Positions 1-8,346 of a stretch of DNA of 64,000 nucleotides are shown here, piece by piece. Both the position numbers and the translations under genes were made by a program. A model generated the notes under the pieces. It was not told the origin of the DNA, searched no databases, and saw nothing but the letters and a program-made list of their open reading frames with translations. This DNA is from Achromobacter sp. UMC46 (GTDB taxonomy: Bacteria > Pseudomonadota > Gammaproteobacteria > Burkholderiales > Burkholderiaceae_B): the NCBI RefSeq assembly GCF_014170335.1, contig NZ_LZZS01000004.1:558001-622000 (forward strand), read 5' to 3'. Numbering within the stretch: position 1 is the first letter of the stretch; each line of letters starts with the position of its first letter.

Positions 1-469
1 AGTCGGGGTAGATGAACAGCCACTTCCAGTCCAGCGCCACGACTTCGATGCGCAGCGGCGCCACTTCGGATTGCAGCGGCTTGTACGGGTCCAGTTCGTG
101 GGTGGTCTTCCAGATCAGCACGCCCAGGATGGCCACGATGATGCAGGGGATGGTCCAGACCACGACTTCGATGGAGGTCGAATGCGACCACTTCGGCTCG
201 TAGCGCGCGCGGGTGTTCGTTTCGCGGTAGCGCCAGCCGAAGTACAGCGTCAGCAGGATCACGGGGATCACTACCAGCAGCATCAGCCCCGAGGCGATCA
301 GGATCAGGTTCTTGGTCTGAACGCCGATATCGCCCTTGGGCGCGAACAGGGCCCAGTCGCAGCCGCTCAGCAGCAACGGCAGCAGGGCGGCGCAGGCGGC
401 GCGGGGAGCGGCGCGCAGGCAGGATGCCCGGGCGCCGGCCAGGCGGGCCCAGGGTCTAGAGTTGGACAT
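1..469 (-). CDS. cyoA: Cytochrome o ubiquinol oxidase subunit II, 5' part
   Basis: Reading the minus strand from the ATG at 469 gives about 156 residues that run off the left edge of the window. An N-terminal signal segment ends in a lipobox (LLSGC), followed by two transmembrane helices (LILIASGLMLLVVIPVILL and a second around VVWTIPCIIVAILGVLIW). The visible end carries EVVALDWKWLFIYP, the start of the periplasmic cupredoxin-like domain typical of CyoA. Subunit II belongs to the heme-copper quinol oxidase that reduces oxygen at the inner membrane. A ribosome site (AAGGGA) lies just upstream of the ATG. The remaining cyo genes would be beyond the window's left end. Confidence 0.93.
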   Translation of the reverse strand, partial: MSNSRPWARLAGARASCLRAAPRAACAALLPLLLSGCDWALFAPKGDIGVQTKNLILIASGLMLLVVIPVILLTLYFGWRYRETNTRARYEPKWSHSTSIEVVVWTIPCIIVAILGVLIWKTTHELDPYKPLQSEVAPLRIEVVALDWKWLFIYPD

Positions 470-497
470 GTGATATCCCTTGGTTACGGACACTAAA

Positions 498-633
498 TCC
501 ATACATCAGCCAGGGATTGGGTCGGGCAGGCGCGCAACAGCATCTGTCCGGCTATAAAGCCGTACAAGATTTCTAATGTATGGACTTAATTTAAGATTCT
601 TGCCATACTAATTGATTAATATCATCCATACAT
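498..633. promoter_or_regulatory. Three copies of a 9-bp operator-like motif between cyoA and the MocR gene
   Basis: The 9-mer TCCATACAT occurs at 498-506 and 625-633, and its reverse complement ATGTATGGA at 576-584. All three fall in the divergent intergenic region between cyoA and the MocR-type regulator. MocR/PdxR proteins usually bind direct and inverted repeats next to their own gene, so this is a plausible operator set for the regulator at 660-2048. Binding is an inference. Confidence 0.6.
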
Positions 634-659
634 TGCGACATTCTGGCGCAGGTTTATCC

Positions 660-2048
660 ATGCAAGATAAAGATTTGTATGTATTTTGGCCACAGCAGCT
701 GACGCGTGGCGGGGGCCCGCGCTACCGCCAGATCGCCGATTTCATCGAGCGCGCCGTCGCGGAAAACCAACTGCAGCCGGGCGACCGCCTGCCGCCCCAA
801 CGCGGGCTGGCGCAGCGGCTGGGCGTCGACCTGACCACCGTCACCCGCGCCTATGCCGAAGCGGGGCAGCGCGGCCTGCTGGATCCGCGCGGCGCCCTGG
901 GCACCTTCATCGCTCGTCCGGCCGCGCAGTCCGTGCAACTGATCGACCTGGGCATGAACATGCCGCCCGCGCCATTGGGCTGCGACCTGCAAGACCTGGT
1001 GCAGCGCGGGCTGGCCAAGGTCATGGACCGCCACGACGTCAATGTGATGATGGCCTACCACCTGGCGGGGGGCGGCCCGGACGCCCGCGACGCCGGCGCG
1101 CAATGGCTGGCGCAGGCCGTCGGGCCGATCGACCCGGCGCTGGTGCTGGTGTGCCCCGGCGCGCAGGCCGCGCTGGCCGCACTGATCCTGGCCTACAGCC
1201 AGCCGGGCGACCGCATCGTGGCCGAACCGCTGGTGTATCCCGGACTGCTCAGCGCCGCGCGGCACTTGGGCCGCGAAGTGCTGGCGGCCGAGGCCGATGA
1301 AGACGGCATGACGCCCGCCGGCCTGGAACGCGCATGCCGGGACAGCGGCAGCCGGCTGGTCTACCTGAATCCCACTTTGCAGAACCCCACCACGCACACG
1401 ATGAGCGCGCGGCGCCGTCGCGACCTGGTGCGTTCGGCCTCAGCGTGCGGCGCCCGCATCATCGAAGACGATCCCTACCGCCTGTTCCTGGACGACGCGC
1501 CGCCGCCGCTGGCCAGTTACGCGCCGGCCTCCGTGTTCCACATCGCCACGCTGGCCAAATGCCTGACGCCGGGCCTGCGCACCGCCTTCGTGCTAAGTCC
1601 CGACCAGGACAGCCGCGAACGCGTGCTGGCCGCCATGCGCTCGTTCGCGTTGATGGCCACGCCGCTGATGGGCGCCTTGACCACGCAATGGATCGTCAGC
1701 GGCGCCGCGGACGCGGTGCTCAACGGCGTGCGCGCGGAAGCCCAGGCGCGCCAACGGCTGGCGCGCCAGTTGCTGCCGGGCCCGTTTCCCGCCGATCCGG
1801 TCGGCATCCACGTGTGGCAGCCATTGCCCGTGCCATGGACGGCCTCGGACCTGGCTCGGGCGGCGCGCGACGAAGGGCTGAGCGTCACGTCGTCTGATGC
1901 GTTCCAGGTGGGGCAGGCGGCGGCACCCAACGCCATCCGCATTTCGCTGGGCGGCGTGAAAGACCGCGAACAGTTGGCGCTGGCGCTGACGCGCCTGGCC
2001 GACCTGATGCGCCGGCGGCCGTACGCGCAACGCGACCCGATCGTCTAG
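660..2048 (+). CDS. MocR-type PLP-dependent transcriptional regulator (GntR HTH + aminotransferase fold)
   Basis: A 462-residue protein with two parts. Residues about 5-80 form a GntR winged helix (YRQIADFIERAV, LPPQRGLAQRLGV, TTVTRAYAEA). Residues about 95-455 resemble a fold-type I aminotransferase, with the PLP-binding lysine expected at K300 in ATLAKCLTPGLR and an NPT/EDDPYR signature before it. Proteins of this class sense a metabolite through PLP; PdxR (pyridoxal synthesis) and GabR are examples, but the target here is unknown. I chose the ATG at 660 because MocR proteins often begin just before a DLYVFW-like segment; an in-frame TTG at 612 would add 16 residues. Its stop overlaps the stop of the convergent LysR gene. 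Confidence 0.85.
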   Translation: MQDKDLYVFWPQQLTRGGGPRYRQIADFIERAVAENQLQPGDRLPPQRGLAQRLGVDLTTVTRAYAEAGQRGLLDPRGALGTFIARPAAQSVQLIDLGMNMPPAPLGCDLQDLVQRGLAKVMDRHDVNVMMAYHLAGGGPDARDAGAQWLAQAVGPIDPALVLVCPGAQAALAALILAYSQPGDRIVAEPLVYPGLLSAARHLGREVLAAEADEDGMTPAGLERACRDSGSRLVYLNPTLQNPTTHTMSARRRRDLVRSASACGARIIEDDPYRLFLDDAPPPLASYAPASVFHIATLAKCLTPGLRTAFVLSPDQDSRERVLAAMRSFALMATPLMGALTTQWIVSGAADAVLNGVRAEAQARQRLARQLLPGPFPADPVGIHVWQPLPVPWTASDLARAARDEGLSVTSSDAFQVGQAAAPNAIRISLGGVKDREQLALALTRLADLMRRRPYAQRDPIV

Positions 2049-2953
2049 GCGATCGTGCAGGCCTGGCCGCTTTCCTCCAGCAGCCAGTCGCGGAATGCGG
2101 CGACCGGCGGGGTGGCGAGTTTGTCGGGCGGGGCCAGAAAGAAGTAGCCCGCGCCGGTGCTGAAGGGTTCGTCGATGGCGGGCGCCAACACGCCTTGGCG
2201 CAACTCGTCTTCGACCAGGAACGTCGGCAGCAGCCCGATGCCGATGCCTGACGCCACGGCCTGGATCAAGTGCGTGGTCAGCTCGAACTGCGCGCCCCAG
2301 CGCATGGTGCGCACGGGCAGATCGTGCGCTTCGAACCAGCGCTGCCACACGGCGGGGCGGGCCGCCACCTGCAGCAGGCTGTGCTGGGCCAGATCGGCCG
2401 GCTTGCGGATAGGGTGGCTGGCCGCCAGGTCCGGGCTGATCACCGGGATGACGTGTTCGTCCATCAAGCGGTAGGACGCCAGGCCCGGCCAATCGCCGTC
2501 GCCCACGGCGATCACGGCGTCGATGCCGGCCAGGTCCAGGTCGAAGCGCGTGACCCGCGAATGCAGATGGACCAGGATGCCGGGGTGCCTTGCATAGAAG
2601 CGGTTCAGTCGGGGCATCAGCCATTTCGCGGTGAACGTGGGCAGCGCGGCCAGATGGAAGGCGCCGCGTCCGGTCCGGTGCGAGATCGCTTGCAGCGACG
2701 CGCTGCGAATGCGCTGCAGGGCCGCTTCCAATTCCTTCTGATACCGCATGCCGGCTTCCGTCAGCAGGATGCGCCGCTTTTCGCGCCGGAACAGGGCGAC
2801 TTCCAGCAAATCCTCCAGTGCCTGCACTTGGCGGCTGACCGCGCTTTGGGTCAGCGCCAGTTCGGTCGCGGCACGGGTGAAGCTGAGATGGCGCGCGCTG
2901 GCCTCGAAGGCCAGCAGCAGCGACATGGACGGGGTCAGGCGGCGCGGGTTCAT
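2045..2953 (-). CDS. LysR-family transcriptional regulator (GcvA-like)
   Basis: This 302-residue protein has an N-terminal winged HTH (residues about 8-65, with LLAFEASARHLSFTRAA and ALTQSAVSRQVQALE) and a LysR co-inducer domain. The wording of the HTH (SFTRAATELALTQSAVSRQV) is characteristic of the GcvA/AmpR-like branch. It is transcribed away from the SDR/DapA-like genes starting at 3179, and a 19-bp inverted repeat lies in the shared promoter region, so it most likely controls that operon. The inducer cannot be read from the sequence. Confidence 0.9.
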   Translation of the reverse strand: MNPRRLTPSMSLLLAFEASARHLSFTRAATELALTQSAVSRQVQALEDLLEVALFRREKRRILLTEAGMRYQKELEAALQRIRSASLQAISHRTGRGAFHLAALPTFTAKWLMPRLNRFYARHPGILVHLHSRVTRFDLDLAGIDAVIAVGDGDWPGLASYRLMDEHVIPVISPDLAASHPIRKPADLAQHSLLQVAARPAVWQRWFEAHDLPVRTMRWGAQFELTTHLIQAVASGIGIGLLPTFLVEDELRQGVLAPAIDEPFSTGAGYFFLAPPDKLATPPVAAFRDWLLEESGQACTIA

Positions 2954-3051
2954 TCTTTATAGACATGAATTCAAGGGGTTCACTATACCGTGACGCCAGG
3001 TCATTACCCAGGCTGAAATCGAGCGGCCTTCGGCAGTTTGGTTTCAGAAGT

Positions 3052-3070
3052 TCATTCATAAAATGAATGA
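3052..3070. promoter_or_regulatory. Perfect inverted repeat in LysR/SDR divergent promoter region
   Basis: TCATTCAT at 3052-3059 and ATGAATGA at 3063-3070 form a perfect 8-bp dyad around AAA. The site sits about 100 bp from both the LysR start at 2953 and the SDR start at 3179, a usual position for a regulator site. Which regulator binds is inferred. Confidence 0.55.
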
Positions 3071-3178
3071 TGTTCCTGAGTATTTTCCGTTTTCACACGG
3101 CCGTCCAATGATTGAAAATAGGATCAAAGGATGGGCAGATGCCTGCCGGTCCGGACAGATTCGACGATGGAGGTAACG

Positions 3179-3964
3179 ATGGATTTGGGTATCAAGGGCA
3201 AGACCGCGTTAGTGCTGGGCGGGGGCGGCGGGTTGGGCGGCGCCATTGCCGCATCGCTGGCGCAGGAAGGCGTGCGGGTGGTGGTGGCGGATCTGAACCT
3301 GGAGGCGGCCACCGCTACCGCGGACAGGATCAAGGCGGACGGGCTGGCCGCGTTTCCCATGCAGTGGGATCTGCGCGCACTGGACGCGATCGACAGCCAG
3401 GTCGCCTCGATCGAGTCCCAGGTGGGGCCCGTCGATATCCTCGTCAACAACACGGGCGGCCCGCCGCCTACGCCCTCGTCCGGCCAGGCGGCCGACTTGT
3501 GGCGCGAGCACTTCGAAGGCATGGTGCTGTCCGTCATCAAGCTGACCGACCGCGTGCTGCCCGGCATGCGCGAAAGGCAGTGGGGCCGGATCATCACCAG
3601 TACGTCATCGGGGGTGATCGCGCCGATTCCCAACCTGGGCATCTCCAACGCGCTACGCATGTCGCTGGTGGGCTGGTCCAAGACCCTGGCGCGCGAAGTC
3701 GGCAAGGACGGCATCACGTCCAACATCGTGCTGCCCGGCCGCATCGCCACCGCCCGCATCTCGTTCCTGGACGAGGCGCGCGCCAAGCGCGAAGGGCGCA
3801 GCGTGGAAGACGTCAGCCGTGAAAGCACCGGCAGCATTCCGGTGGGCCGCTATGGCGACCCGAAGGAATACGGCGACGCCGTGGCGTTCCTGGCCAGCGC
3901 GCGCGCCAGCTACATCACCGGATCGACGATCCGCGTGGACGGCGGCCTGATCGCCAGCATCTGA
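3179..3964 (+). CDS. SDR-family protein of the atypical FabG-like (BKR-like) subgroup
   Basis: A 261-residue Rossmann-fold protein. The nucleotide-binding turn is GGGGGLGGAI near residues 14-23, and the NNTGG segment near 90-94 is normal for SDRs. The usual catalytic YxxxK is absent: the aligned positions read LGISN at 153-157, although the serine region STSSG at 141-145 is kept. A recognised SDR subgroup resembling FabG is known to lack a perfect catalytic tetrad, and this protein fits it, so its reaction is uncertain. The ATG at 3179 is chosen over upstream starts because GGAGG lies at 3169-3173. It heads a short catabolic group with the DapA-like gene. Confidence 0.82.
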   Translation: MDLGIKGKTALVLGGGGGLGGAIAASLAQEGVRVVVADLNLEAATATADRIKADGLAAFPMQWDLRALDAIDSQVASIESQVGPVDILVNNTGGPPPTPSSGQAADLWREHFEGMVLSVIKLTDRVLPGMRERQWGRIITSTSSGVIAPIPNLGISNALRMSLVGWSKTLAREVGKDGITSNIVLPGRIATARISFLDEARAKREGRSVEDVSRESTGSIPVGRYGDPKEYGDAVAFLASARASYITGSTIRVDGGLIASI

Positions 3965-3985
3965 CGCGGAATCGAACCCGCTCCT

Positions 3986-4030
3986 AGCCAAGACATTCCG
4001 AGCCAAGACACTCCAAACCAAGACACTTGA
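3986..4030 (+). repeat. Three tandem 15-bp repeats in the leader of the DapA-like gene
   Basis: Units at 3986-4000, 4001-4015 and 4016-4030 share the core CCAAGACA followed by T/C-T. The array fills the gap between the SDR stop and the DapA-like start and ends just before the start codon. Copy-number change could alter spacing or mRNA structure; this is inference. Confidence 0.75.
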
Positions 4031-4041
4031 GGACGTTGAAG

Positions 4042-4977
4042 ATGAAACTGACTGCTGACGCCAAGGGCGTATTCCCCATTGCGCCTACCCCGTTTTTCGA
4101 AGACGGCGCGGTGGACCACGCGTCGATCGACCGGATGATGGATTTCTACCAATCTTGCGGCGCGACCGGCCTGACGGTGCTGGGCCAACTGGGCGAAGCC
4201 CCCAAGCTGGATTTCGCCGAATCGCTGGATATCGCTTCGCAGGTGATTGGCAAGGCGGACGGCATGCCGATCGTGGTGGGCGTATCGGCGCCGGGCTTCG
4301 CGTCCATGCGCTCGTTGACGCGCGCCGTGATGGACCTTGGCGCGGCCGGTGTGATGATCGCGCCGCCGAACACCTTGCGCACCGACGACCAGATCGTCAC
4401 CTACTACCATCAGGCGGTCGAGGCCATCGGCGACGACGTGCCGTTCGTGCTGCAGGACTATCCGTTGACGTTTTCCGTGCAGATGGCGCCGTCGGTCATC
4501 CGGCGCATCGTGACCGACCTGCCGTCTTGCGTGATGCTCAAGCACGAAGACTGGCCGGGGCTGGAAAAGATCTCGGCGCTGCGCCGCTTCGAGGCCGAAG
4601 GCGCCATGCGCCACATCTCGATCCTGTGCGGCAACAACGGCCTGTTCCTGGACTACGAGATGGCGCGTGAGGCCGATGGCGCCAACACCGGGTACTGCTT
4701 TCCCGACATGCTGTGCGACTTCGTCAAATGGGTGGGCGAGGGCAAACGGGAAGCGGCGCACGACTTGTTCGACGCCCACCTGCCACTGCTGCGCTACGAG
4801 CAGCAGCCAGGCGTGGGCCTGGCGGTGCGCAAGTACGTGATGATGCGCCGGGGCATCTTGTCCAGCGCGGCCCAGCGCCGACCGGGCGGCGCGCTGACGC
4901 CGGCGGCGAAGGCCGAGGTGGACCATCTGCTGAGCCGTCTGGCCAAGCACGATCCGCGCGCCAAAAACCTGGCTTAA
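4042..4977 (+). CDS. Dihydrodipicolinate synthase (DapA) family aldolase/lyase
   Basis: A 311-residue TIM-barrel class I aldolase. The conserved tyrosine is Y140 in LQDYP and the Schiff-base lysine is K167 in VMLKHED. The usual GTTGE loop reads LGQLGEAPKL, so this is a paralogue acting on another 2-keto acid, not housekeeping DapA. The ATG at 4042 follows a purine-rich stretch (GAGGACGTTGAAG). It is downstream of the SDR gene and convergent with an Ldh-family dehydrogenase, suggesting breakdown of a hydroxy or keto acid, sugar acid or amino-acid derivative. The substrate is not determinable from the sequence. Confidence 0.87.
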   Translation: MKLTADAKGVFPIAPTPFFEDGAVDHASIDRMMDFYQSCGATGLTVLGQLGEAPKLDFAESLDIASQVIGKADGMPIVVGVSAPGFASMRSLTRAVMDLGAAGVMIAPPNTLRTDDQIVTYYHQAVEAIGDDVPFVLQDYPLTFSVQMAPSVIRRIVTDLPSCVMLKHEDWPGLEKISALRRFEAEGAMRHISILCGNNGLFLDYEMAREADGANTGYCFPDMLCDFVKWVGEGKREAAHDLFDAHLPLLRYEQQPGVGLAVRKYVMMRRGILSSAAQRRPGGALTPAAKAEVDHLLSRLAKHDPRAKNLA

Positions 4978-5990
4978 CGCTCCAGGTTCCGGACTTCGTC
5001 GTACAGGGCGCGACTAACCCAGACGCCTTCCTGCTCACTCTTGGCGCGCGCCTTGTAGCGCCGTTCGGACGGCATGCGGGCGCCCTGGCCGGCGATGGCG
5101 TCCAGCATGGCTTCGGCGCCGGCGTCATTGGCGGCGCGCTGCCCGCGGCCGAGAATGGCCGGGTCCAGCGCGATCAGCAGTTCGCCATGCAGGGGCGTGG
5201 CGTTCGCGCCGGCGTCGAACGCTTGCGATTGCAGGCTGGTCCAGTCGCCGATCAGGGGGCCGGCCAGCAGTTCGATCATGGTGGACAGCGCCGAGCCCTT
5301 GTAGGAGCCGAAGGTCAACATCGCACCGGCCATGCCGGCGGCAGCGTCGGTGGTCGGTTGTCCGTCCGCGTCGATCGCCCAGCCTTCGGGAATGGATTTA
5401 CCGGTGCGGCGGTGCAATTCGATCTCGCCGCGCGCCACCATGCTGGTGGCGAAGTCGAACACGTACGGGTTGCCGGCGGGGCGCGGCCAGGCGAAGGCCA
5501 GCGGATTCGTGCCGAACACGGGCCGAGTGCCCCCGGCCGGCGCTACCCAGCTGTGGCTGGGCGTCATGGCGATGCCCGCCAGGCCTTGTTGGGCGATGGC
5601 CTCGACCTCGGGCCACAACGCCGAAAAATGGAAGCAGTTGTTGATCGCCAGCACGGCCACGCCGTTGCGTCTGGCCTTTTCCGCCAGGTGCGGCAGGCCT
5701 TCCTGGAACGCCAGCAGCGAATAGGCGCGCTGCGCGTCCACTTGCACGACGGCGGGGGCGGGATGCGTGATCAGCGGCAGGGCATTCGGGTCGACCAGGC
5801 CCGATTGCAGCGTCCGCACGCAGACGATCAGGCGGTACAGCCCGTGCGACTGGCAATCGTCGCGTTGCCCGGCCGTGATGGTCTGCGCGATGGCCGCCGC
5901 ATGCGGCGCGGAAAATCCATTGCGGCTAAGCACCTCTATCGACAAATCGTAGACCTGGTTTATCGAAAGGTTGATCATGTCCGTGTTCAC
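4974..5990 (-). CDS. Ldh-family (malate/L-lactate dehydrogenase type) oxidoreductase
   Basis: About 338 residues of the NAD(P)-dependent Ldh/DpkA/YlbC fold, which is unrelated to classical Rossmann dehydrogenases. Visible family landmarks are GQRDDCQSHGLYRL near residue 50, NCFHFSALWPEVE near 140, and GGTRPVFGTNPLAFAWP near 170-185. The family covers malate, ureidoglycolate, 2,3-diketogulonate and piperideine-2-carboxylate reductions. I place the start at the GTG at 5990 because GGAGG lies five bases upstream; an internal ATG is at 5978. Its stop overlaps the stop of the DapA-like gene, and the two may act in one pathway. Confidence 0.85.
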   Translation of the reverse strand: MNTDMINLSINQVYDLSIEVLSRNGFSAPHAAAIAQTITAGQRDDCQSHGLYRLIVCVRTLQSGLVDPNALPLITHPAPAVVQVDAQRAYSLLAFQEGLPHLAEKARRNGVAVLAINNCFHFSALWPEVEAIAQQGLAGIAMTPSHSWVAPAGGTRPVFGTNPLAFAWPRPAGNPYVFDFATSMVARGEIELHRRTGKSIPEGWAIDADGQPTTDAAAGMAGAMLTFGSYKGSALSTMIELLAGPLIGDWTSLQSQAFDAGANATPLHGELLIALDPAILGRGQRAANDAGAEAMLDAIAGQGARMPSERRYKARAKSEQEGVWVSRALYDEVRNLER

Positions 5991-6171
5991 ATTGCCTCCG
6001 GTACTGCGTTGCATGGCCGGGTCCAGCGGGTGGATGCCGGTCGAATGAAATGCGGGGCGCGGAATAGGCTGCGCGCGACCAGTGTAGCGGCCGTGCGGCA
6101 GGCGTTGCGACAAGTAGGACGTTTGCGGCACGGTGGGCGGCCGCATTGCGCGTCTTGAAGGCCTTAGCGGT

Positions 6172-6570
6172 TCAAGCGTCTTGCGCGATCTGGCGGAACG
6201 ACTCGGCGAACTCGGCCAAGGCGCTTTCCAGACGCTGGACACAGGCGTCCAGCGCTTGCCCATCCTGCGCCGGGCTGGCGCAGAGCCGTCCCAGCTCGGT
6301 GCAGCATTCGCTCAGTTGGATGTCGCCCGACATCTGGGCCGCGCCCTTGATGCGGTGGGCAAGCAGGTTCAATCCCGCCCGGTCCCCGTGCCCGTGAAGC
6401 GTGCGCAGTTGCAGCAAGTCCTGGTCGTTGGCGTTGCTGAAGGCATGAGCCAACGCGCGGATGCGCGCTGGATCGGCGAACGTCAAATCGGTCAGCATGC
6501 GCCGCCGCTGTTCGTGGCGCGCTGATCGGGTGGGGGAAGGCTCGTCGCGAGGGAGGGGCGTGTGACTCAT
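6172..6570 (-). CDS. Orphan Hpt (histidine phosphotransfer) domain protein
   Basis: A 132-residue helical protein centred on an Hpt motif, LLAHRIKGAAQMSGD, with the phospho-accepting histidine at H72. Hpt domains relay phosphate between hybrid kinases and response regulators. The wording resembles Hpt domains at the end of EvgS/BvgS-like hybrid kinases. No kinase or receiver is next to it, so it is either a stand-alone relay protein or a remnant of one. The start at 6570 has only a weak ribosome site, and an ATG at 6498 would remove a disordered N-terminus. Confidence 0.75.
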   Translation of the reverse strand: MSHTPLPRDEPSPTRSARHEQRRRMLTDLTFADPARIRALAHAFSNANDQDLLQLRTLHGHGDRAGLNLLAHRIKGAAQMSGDIQLSECCTELGRLCASPAQDGQALDACVQRLESALAEFAESFRQIAQDA

Positions 6571-6726
6571 GCGCTGCCATTGTGCCGCATACTGACTTTC
6601 GTATTCCTCCTATTTTTTATGACGCATGCCGCAGCAATATGTTCTGAAATCAAGGACATGATCATCAATCAGGCGCTTTCGGCGCCGGATCCGGCCGCCT
6701 GGAGCGGCCCATGCACGTCTGCCGGC

Positions 6727-8322
6727 TTAGAAGCCCACCGCCTGTCCGTCGCGGCGCGAATCGGACGCCGCCAGATAACCGCCTTGCGGCAGGCGGCAGA
6801 TCAATTGGGCGGAACCGAACTCCAGGCTGTCCGCCGGCGCCACCGCCACGTTGTGACCGCGTGCGCGCAGCGCCTCCACGACGTCCGCCGGCAGGTGCGA
6901 TTCCACATTGACGACGGGGCCTTTTTCCACGCGGAAGCGCGGCGCATCGCTCATGGCTTGCGGGTTCTGGCCGAACGCGGCCAGGCGGGTCACCATTTGC
7001 AGGTGGCCTTGCGCCTGCATCGATCCGCCCATCACGCCGAACGACATCAACGGCTGGCCGCCGCGCGTGACGAACGCGGGGATGATCGTGTGCATCGGCT
7101 TCTTGCGCGGGGCGACCTGATTGGCGTGGCCCGGCGTCAGCACGAAGTTCAGCCCGCGGTTGTGCAGGCTGATGCCGGTGCCGGGCACGACCACGCCCGA
7201 GCCGAAGCCGTGGTAGTTGGACTGGATGAAGGACACCATCGTGCCGTCCGCATCGGCGGCCGTCAGGTAGACCGTGCCGCCGGTGGCGGGTGTGCCTGCG
7301 GTGGGCACGCTGGCGCGGTCCATGGAGATCAGACGCGCGCGCTCGGCCAGGTAGGCGCGGTCGAGCAGGGCGCGCGCGTCGGTGCGCATGTGGCGCGGGT
7401 CGGCCACATGGTGGTGCAGGTCGGCGAATGCCAGCTTCATCGCTTCGATGCTGACGTGGTAGTAGTCGGCGCTGTCGCGGCCCATGCCTTCCAGGTCGAA
7501 TTGCTCAAGCATGCCCAGCGCCATCAACGCCGAAATGCCCTGGCCGCTGGGCGGAATTTCGTGCAGCTCGACATCGCGGAACGATTGCGAGATGGGGGCG
7601 ACCCATTCGGGGCGGTGTTCGGCCAGGTCGGTGGCGCTTAGCGCGCCGCCTGTCTGGCTGGCGAAGTCCGTGATCTTGCGGGCGAGCTCGCCGCGGTAGA
7701 AGCTGTCGCCGCCGCTTTCGGCGATGTCGCGCAGGGTCTTGGCCTGGGCGGGGAAGCGCCACCATTCGCCGGCTTGCGGGGCGCGGCCTTGCGGCAGGAA
7801 GGCCTCGGCGAAGCCCGGTTCGTGCGCCAGCTTGGGCGCTTGGGTGGCCCATTGGCGCGCGATGGTGGGCGACACGGGGAAGCCGTCTTCGGCGTAGGCG
7901 ATGGCGGGTTCGAACAGTTTGGCGAACGGCAGTTTGCCGAAGCGCTCGGACAGGGCTTTCCAGCCGGCGACCTGGCCGGGCACGGTGACCGTGCCCCAGC
8001 CGGTGCCGGGCATGGCGTCGCGGCCATTGAAATATTCGGGCGTCCACGCGGCCGGCGCGCAGCCGCTGGAGTTCAAGCCATGCAGGCGGCCGTCGTGCCA
8101 GACCAGCGCGAACATGTCGCCGCCGATCCCGTTCATGACGGGTTCGACGACGGTGAGGGCGATTGCGGTGGCAATGGCGCTGTCAACGGCATTGCCACCG
8201 GCCAGCAGCATGCGTAGTCCCGCCTGCGCAGCCAGCGGCTGGCTGGTCGCGACCGCGTTGGCGGCCAAGACCGGCATTTTTCGGGAAGCGTATGGAAAAG
8301 ACCAATCGAAGGGGGAGGACAT
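6727..8322 (-). CDS. Gamma-glutamyltransferase family protein (Ntn hydrolase)
   Basis: A 531-residue member of the Ggt family, made as a precursor that cleaves itself at a threonine. The small-subunit start is predicted at T350 (GG then TVYLTAADADG); the nucleophile threonine is kept although the following TH of the usual TTH is VY. Large-subunit landmarks include GGNAVDSAIA near 42-51 and GIGGDMFALVW near 65-75. No signal peptide is seen, unlike periplasmic E. coli Ggt, so it is probably cytoplasmic. It precedes a Bug receptor on the same strand with a 24-bp gap, suggesting joint expression. Substrate could be gamma-glutamyl amides or related compounds. Confidence 0.9.
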   Translation of the reverse strand: MSSPFDWSFPYASRKMPVLAANAVATSQPLAAQAGLRMLLAGGNAVDSAIATAIALTVVEPVMNGIGGDMFALVWHDGRLHGLNSSGCAPAAWTPEYFNGRDAMPGTGWGTVTVPGQVAGWKALSERFGKLPFAKLFEPAIAYAEDGFPVSPTIARQWATQAPKLAHEPGFAEAFLPQGRAPQAGEWWRFPAQAKTLRDIAESGGDSFYRGELARKITDFASQTGGALSATDLAEHRPEWVAPISQSFRDVELHEIPPSGQGISALMALGMLEQFDLEGMGRDSADYYHVSIEAMKLAFADLHHHVADPRHMRTDARALLDRAYLAERARLISMDRASVPTAGTPATGGTVYLTAADADGTMVSFIQSNYHGFGSGVVVPGTGISLHNRGLNFVLTPGHANQVAPRKKPMHTIIPAFVTRGGQPLMSFGVMGGSMQAQGHLQMVTRLAAFGQNPQAMSDAPRFRVEKGPVVNVESHLPADVVEALRARGHNVAVAPADSLEFGSAQLICRLPQGGYLAASDSRRDGQAVGF

Positions 8323-8346
8323 GGATGCTGGAACTCGTAGAAAGGG

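Noticed and set aside
612-659. TTG start of the MocR gene
   Set aside because: The 16 added residues do not fit the family and cover the 625-633 operator-like motif; the ATG at 660 is preferred.
2270-2962. 230-codon plus-strand frame across the LysR gene
   Set aside because: It is the complement of a clear LysR coding sequence and is rich in the QH/RG-type shadow composition.
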